Shown here: positions 61,480-64,000 of the stretch, in pieces
Layout: every line of letters begins with the position of its first letter
Position numbering within the stretch: the first letter of the stretch is position 1
Source: Toxotes chatareus
Taxonomy: Eukaryota; Chordata; Actinopteri; Toxotidae
Reading direction: 5' to 3'
Length of the DNA stretch: 64,000 nucleotides
Assembly (NCBI GenBank): GCA_016801885.1
Contig: CM028894.1
Span: 14,769,741-14,833,740 of the forward strand
The notes under the pieces: generated by a model
What the model saw: only the letters and a program-made list of their open reading frames with translations
Told to the model about the DNA's origin: nothing
Database searches by the model: none
Made by a program: the position numbers and the translations under genes

Positions 61480-61800
61480 CTCGCCATGCATTTATCAGCG
61501 GCTGGATTAGAATTTGTTTCCTCATAAACCATTGATCATCGGCCTATTACTAGGCAAATGACAGTTAATTACCCACTACATTAACCACCGGGACCTGGGG
61601 ACCGACTCCCTGTGCCATCAGTCAACATGATGAATGTGGCAAGTTCAGTAATGCACGGCCATTCCCTCATCTGCCTGCCACGCTGAGAACAACACCTGGA
61701 TCTCACTTCCAGGCACCCAGGGAAAATCTATGGCAATCTGCATAATTACAGGCTCAGGGTTAATAACGGACAAATGATTTGCTGCATCTCAATGTAGGCT
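61480..61800. promoter_or_regulatory. Putative enhancer-like block in LMO3 intron
   Basis: Unique sequence with TAATTA at 61566-61571 and 61743-61748, CATTGATCATCGG, GGCAAATGACAG and ATGCATTTATC words. It is flanked upstream by a CT-rich tract and ends at 15 T around 61801. It has the texture of a conserved developmental enhancer; not tested. Confidence 0.35.
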
Positions 61801-62507
61801 TTTTTTTTTTTTTTTAATGGGGACTGTGCTTTGTCCATTGGATGATCCACCCTGGCTGGAGCTGTTGCTGGTGTCCCTCTTGGAATTTAATCACAGTGAG
61901 GAGAAGCTAAAGTTTCAACAGTCCGTCCATGCAGCGGGGGAGGGTGGGTGGCACGAGAGGCGAGAAATAATTGATTTGATTTGATTTGCCCATCGATGCT
62001 TCATTACAGGAAAATCCTGACATGAGCAGGGGAACACAAACGAAAGGTGGGGCTGCAGAAATCCGAGGCGCTGATGTGAACTGTGGTGGTCAGAGGGGGG
62101 TGCGGGAGAGGAGAGGAGACAGTTAAGGGTGGCAGATGTAATCAGACTCATGCATTGCTCAATTTAGTCCTCCCTGCATGTGTGATTGTCAGTGATTAAA
62201 CAACTCTAGGGGCAAAATTATTTCAATTACTGCGGGCATGACCTGGGAATTGTCCCTGGGATAAGATTTTCCTCCTTGAGTGCCCCGACTTGCCTGGCTG
62301 CCGGCTCTATCAGTTCTCATCTGCACCTGGACTCTGATATCCTAATGATGAATTATGGCCTGCTTTTTGAGAGACTGCCGACTATACAGAGGAACGTTCC
62401 CCTGAACTGTCAACCCGAAGAGCAGCCGTAGAGCGCTGCCTAATTAGCTCCTATAGAAACTCCTTGAAAAAAGAAAGGAAAGAAGAGAGAAGCTACTGGT
62501 GGCATGA

Positions 62508-62510
<3 letters not shown>

Positions 62511-62549
<39 letters not shown>
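62511..62549. repeat. (TA)19 microsatellite
   Basis: Thirty-nine uninterrupted alternating T and A, between CATGATAC and GTTGCTATAATC. Confidence 0.97.
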
Positions 62550-62553
<4 letters not shown>

Positions 62554-64000
62554 CTATAATCAAATGTTAGCTTTATCCAAAGTGAGTGTATTGACAAATC
62601 TTTGGAAATGTAATTTTTATTAAAGCAAATCCTGTCCTAACCTATTAAGAGATTATCCCTTATCTTTAACCTTTAACCCCCCCGCCCCCTTAAGCATCAC
62701 ATCATTTGTGATCAAAATTTACTGGTCTGGTAAAGTTTTTCTGTCCTTCAATGAGAAACAACTCTTTAAAAAACAAAACAAAAAGTGTACTCCAAACAAA
62801 GTAACCAGGAAACGGCTTTCAGCACAGTTTGTTTGGCAGTGCTGTGTTTGGGTCCATTTTGGAAAGGGTGTAATGAAAGATTTTGACCACCACAGGGGCC
62901 AGATGTGCAGTTCGATAGGCACTTCCCTGCGCCAACCCACCTGCAATCCCAAACTGGGTGCCAGGCTGTAGCACACTAGCCCTGCAATTATCTGCACCAA
63001 ACATGCACAGTCCCACAAGTCACTGCTCTTCACAGCTAATTTAGCTAATCTCAACTGGAGGGGACGGTCCAAAAAAATAATGTGTCCAGGCAACTGAACT
63101 GAAGCATTTTAGAGAAAATGAAAGTGTTGTGTCCCGCACAGAGACAAAATGGTGGCTTTGTTGTTCCAGGACAGAGAGAGAGGGACAGAGGTAGAGAGGA
63201 CTGAGATGGACTAAGTATGTGTTTTAGAATCAAGACACAACCCACAAAGCTTCATTTTAAACTATGATGCAAACTGACAGTGACATCTCTCATTTAAGCT
63301 CTAAGGTACTTTCACATTTTACAAAGCAGCGAAGGCTCAGTTGTTTTCCATTTTGCTATTAGCAAAGATAACAATAGCCTAGCTTGCTAATAGGCCGACC
63401 GGGTATAATGACCTAAAAACAGTTCGTGTTCACGTGGGCACCTGACTATCACCCTGAATATCTCTTTAATTTAATTACAGACACCAGCAGCTTGATACTA
63501 ATTAGATTTTTAGAGTGTGAGATTTCAGGAAAAGTCGTGGTAAAACTCTTGATTACTGTTTAACCCAACATACAGAGACTGGCATAGGTTTTGGGATTAG
63601 TTAGTCAAGTTCATCACCTTGAGGGGGTTTTTAGTTATTCGTTAATGGGGGAGCTGCTTTACTTAGATATTGGAAATGACAAAAGACTGCTGAGCTTTGG
63701 TTTAATAGCTTTCTTCCCAAATCATAAAGGTTGCACTTCAAATGCAGGCTAAATGATGTTGCTAACGGAGGCCTATCATTTTTTGCCATCAAATGGCATT
63801 CTTTCTGTGCTTTTGGGAAACAAAACAAAGGCACCCCACTCTTAACCTCTTCTTAAGGAAATGTGACCCCTCTCATCAGGACAATTAAGTGCTGGATGGA
63901 AACAGACCCTCCAGTATGCGTGACCCTCCTTCAGACTCAATCACTCGTGATTACCGGCACCCAGTTTGACCCCTTAGCATTTTCGGATTACATGTGAAAA

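Larger units (their letters stand above)
57054..64000 (-). other. LMO3: LMO3 intron upstream of the second-LIM exon, open at the window edge
   Basis: At least 6.9 kb with no gene on either strand. A searched-for first-LIM exon was not found. Contains 15 A near 58430, 19 A at 60104-60122, (TA)n at 62511-62549 and GA-rich DNA near 63170. Repeat-free blocks with many homeodomain words occupy about 61480-61800 and 62150-62370. Confidence 0.7.

Noticed and set aside
57054..64000. First-LIM-domain exon of LMO3
   Set aside because: I looked on the minus strand for the conserved CxxC, WHxxC and CRRDYL coding words and found none, so the exon is taken to lie beyond the window.
1..64000. CRISPR array, operon, tRNA or rRNA genes
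   Set aside because: No regularly spaced repeats, cloverleaf-forming A/B box pairs or rRNA words were seen; tandem repeats are all microsatellites of a eukaryotic kind.

Overview
The window is a piece of a vertebrate nuclear chromosome, almost certainly a ray-finned (teleost) fish. Genes are split by GT-AG introns, intergenic DNA is full of (CA)n, (TA)n and poly(A/T) tracts, and the decayed transposons are of fish type (LINE tail, Tc1/mariner, BEL/Pao, retrovirus-like pol). There are no prokaryotic features. Three known loci lie in the order and orientation I recall from human 12p12.3: DERA (+), MGST1 (+), LMO3 (-).

Layout. 1-6015: complete nine-exon DERA (deoxyribose-phosphate aldolase, 318 codons) with an ETS-type promoter motif and a poly(A) signal; exon 4 as written carries two compensating single-base indels and an in-frame TGA. 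6016-22474: 16 kb without a recognised gene, holding a LINE remnant, two halves of a dispersed fish repeat and several AT-rich enhancer-like blocks. 22475-25366: two tandem, complete MGST1 paralogues (151 and 154 codons). Their last exons differ by only five silent bases although their first two coding exons are strongly diverged, the mark of gene conversion. 25367-47160: about 22 kb of gene-poor DNA with Tc1/mariner, retrovirus-like and BEL/Pao fragments, an inverted-repeat element and further enhancer-like blocks. 47165-64000: the 3' part of LMO3 on the minus strand, namely the second LIM zinc-binding domain, the C-terminus and a probable 3'UTR. The exon for the first LIM domain is not in the window and must lie beyond 64000.

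How the parts relate. DERA (nucleoside sugar catabolism) and MGST1 (membrane glutathione transferase and peroxidase) have no functional link to LMO3, a transcriptional cofactor of the developing nervous system. The long gene-poor DNA, a DERA intron and the LMO3 introns hold many homeodomain- and POU-type motifs. I infer that much of the window may be LMO3 regulatory landscape with DERA and MGST1 as bystanders, but conservation could not be tested here. I found no unknown gene system; the strongest unusual signals are the MGST1 exon conversion, the DERA exon 4 anomaly and a perfect hairpin at a deletion junction in the retroviral remnant.
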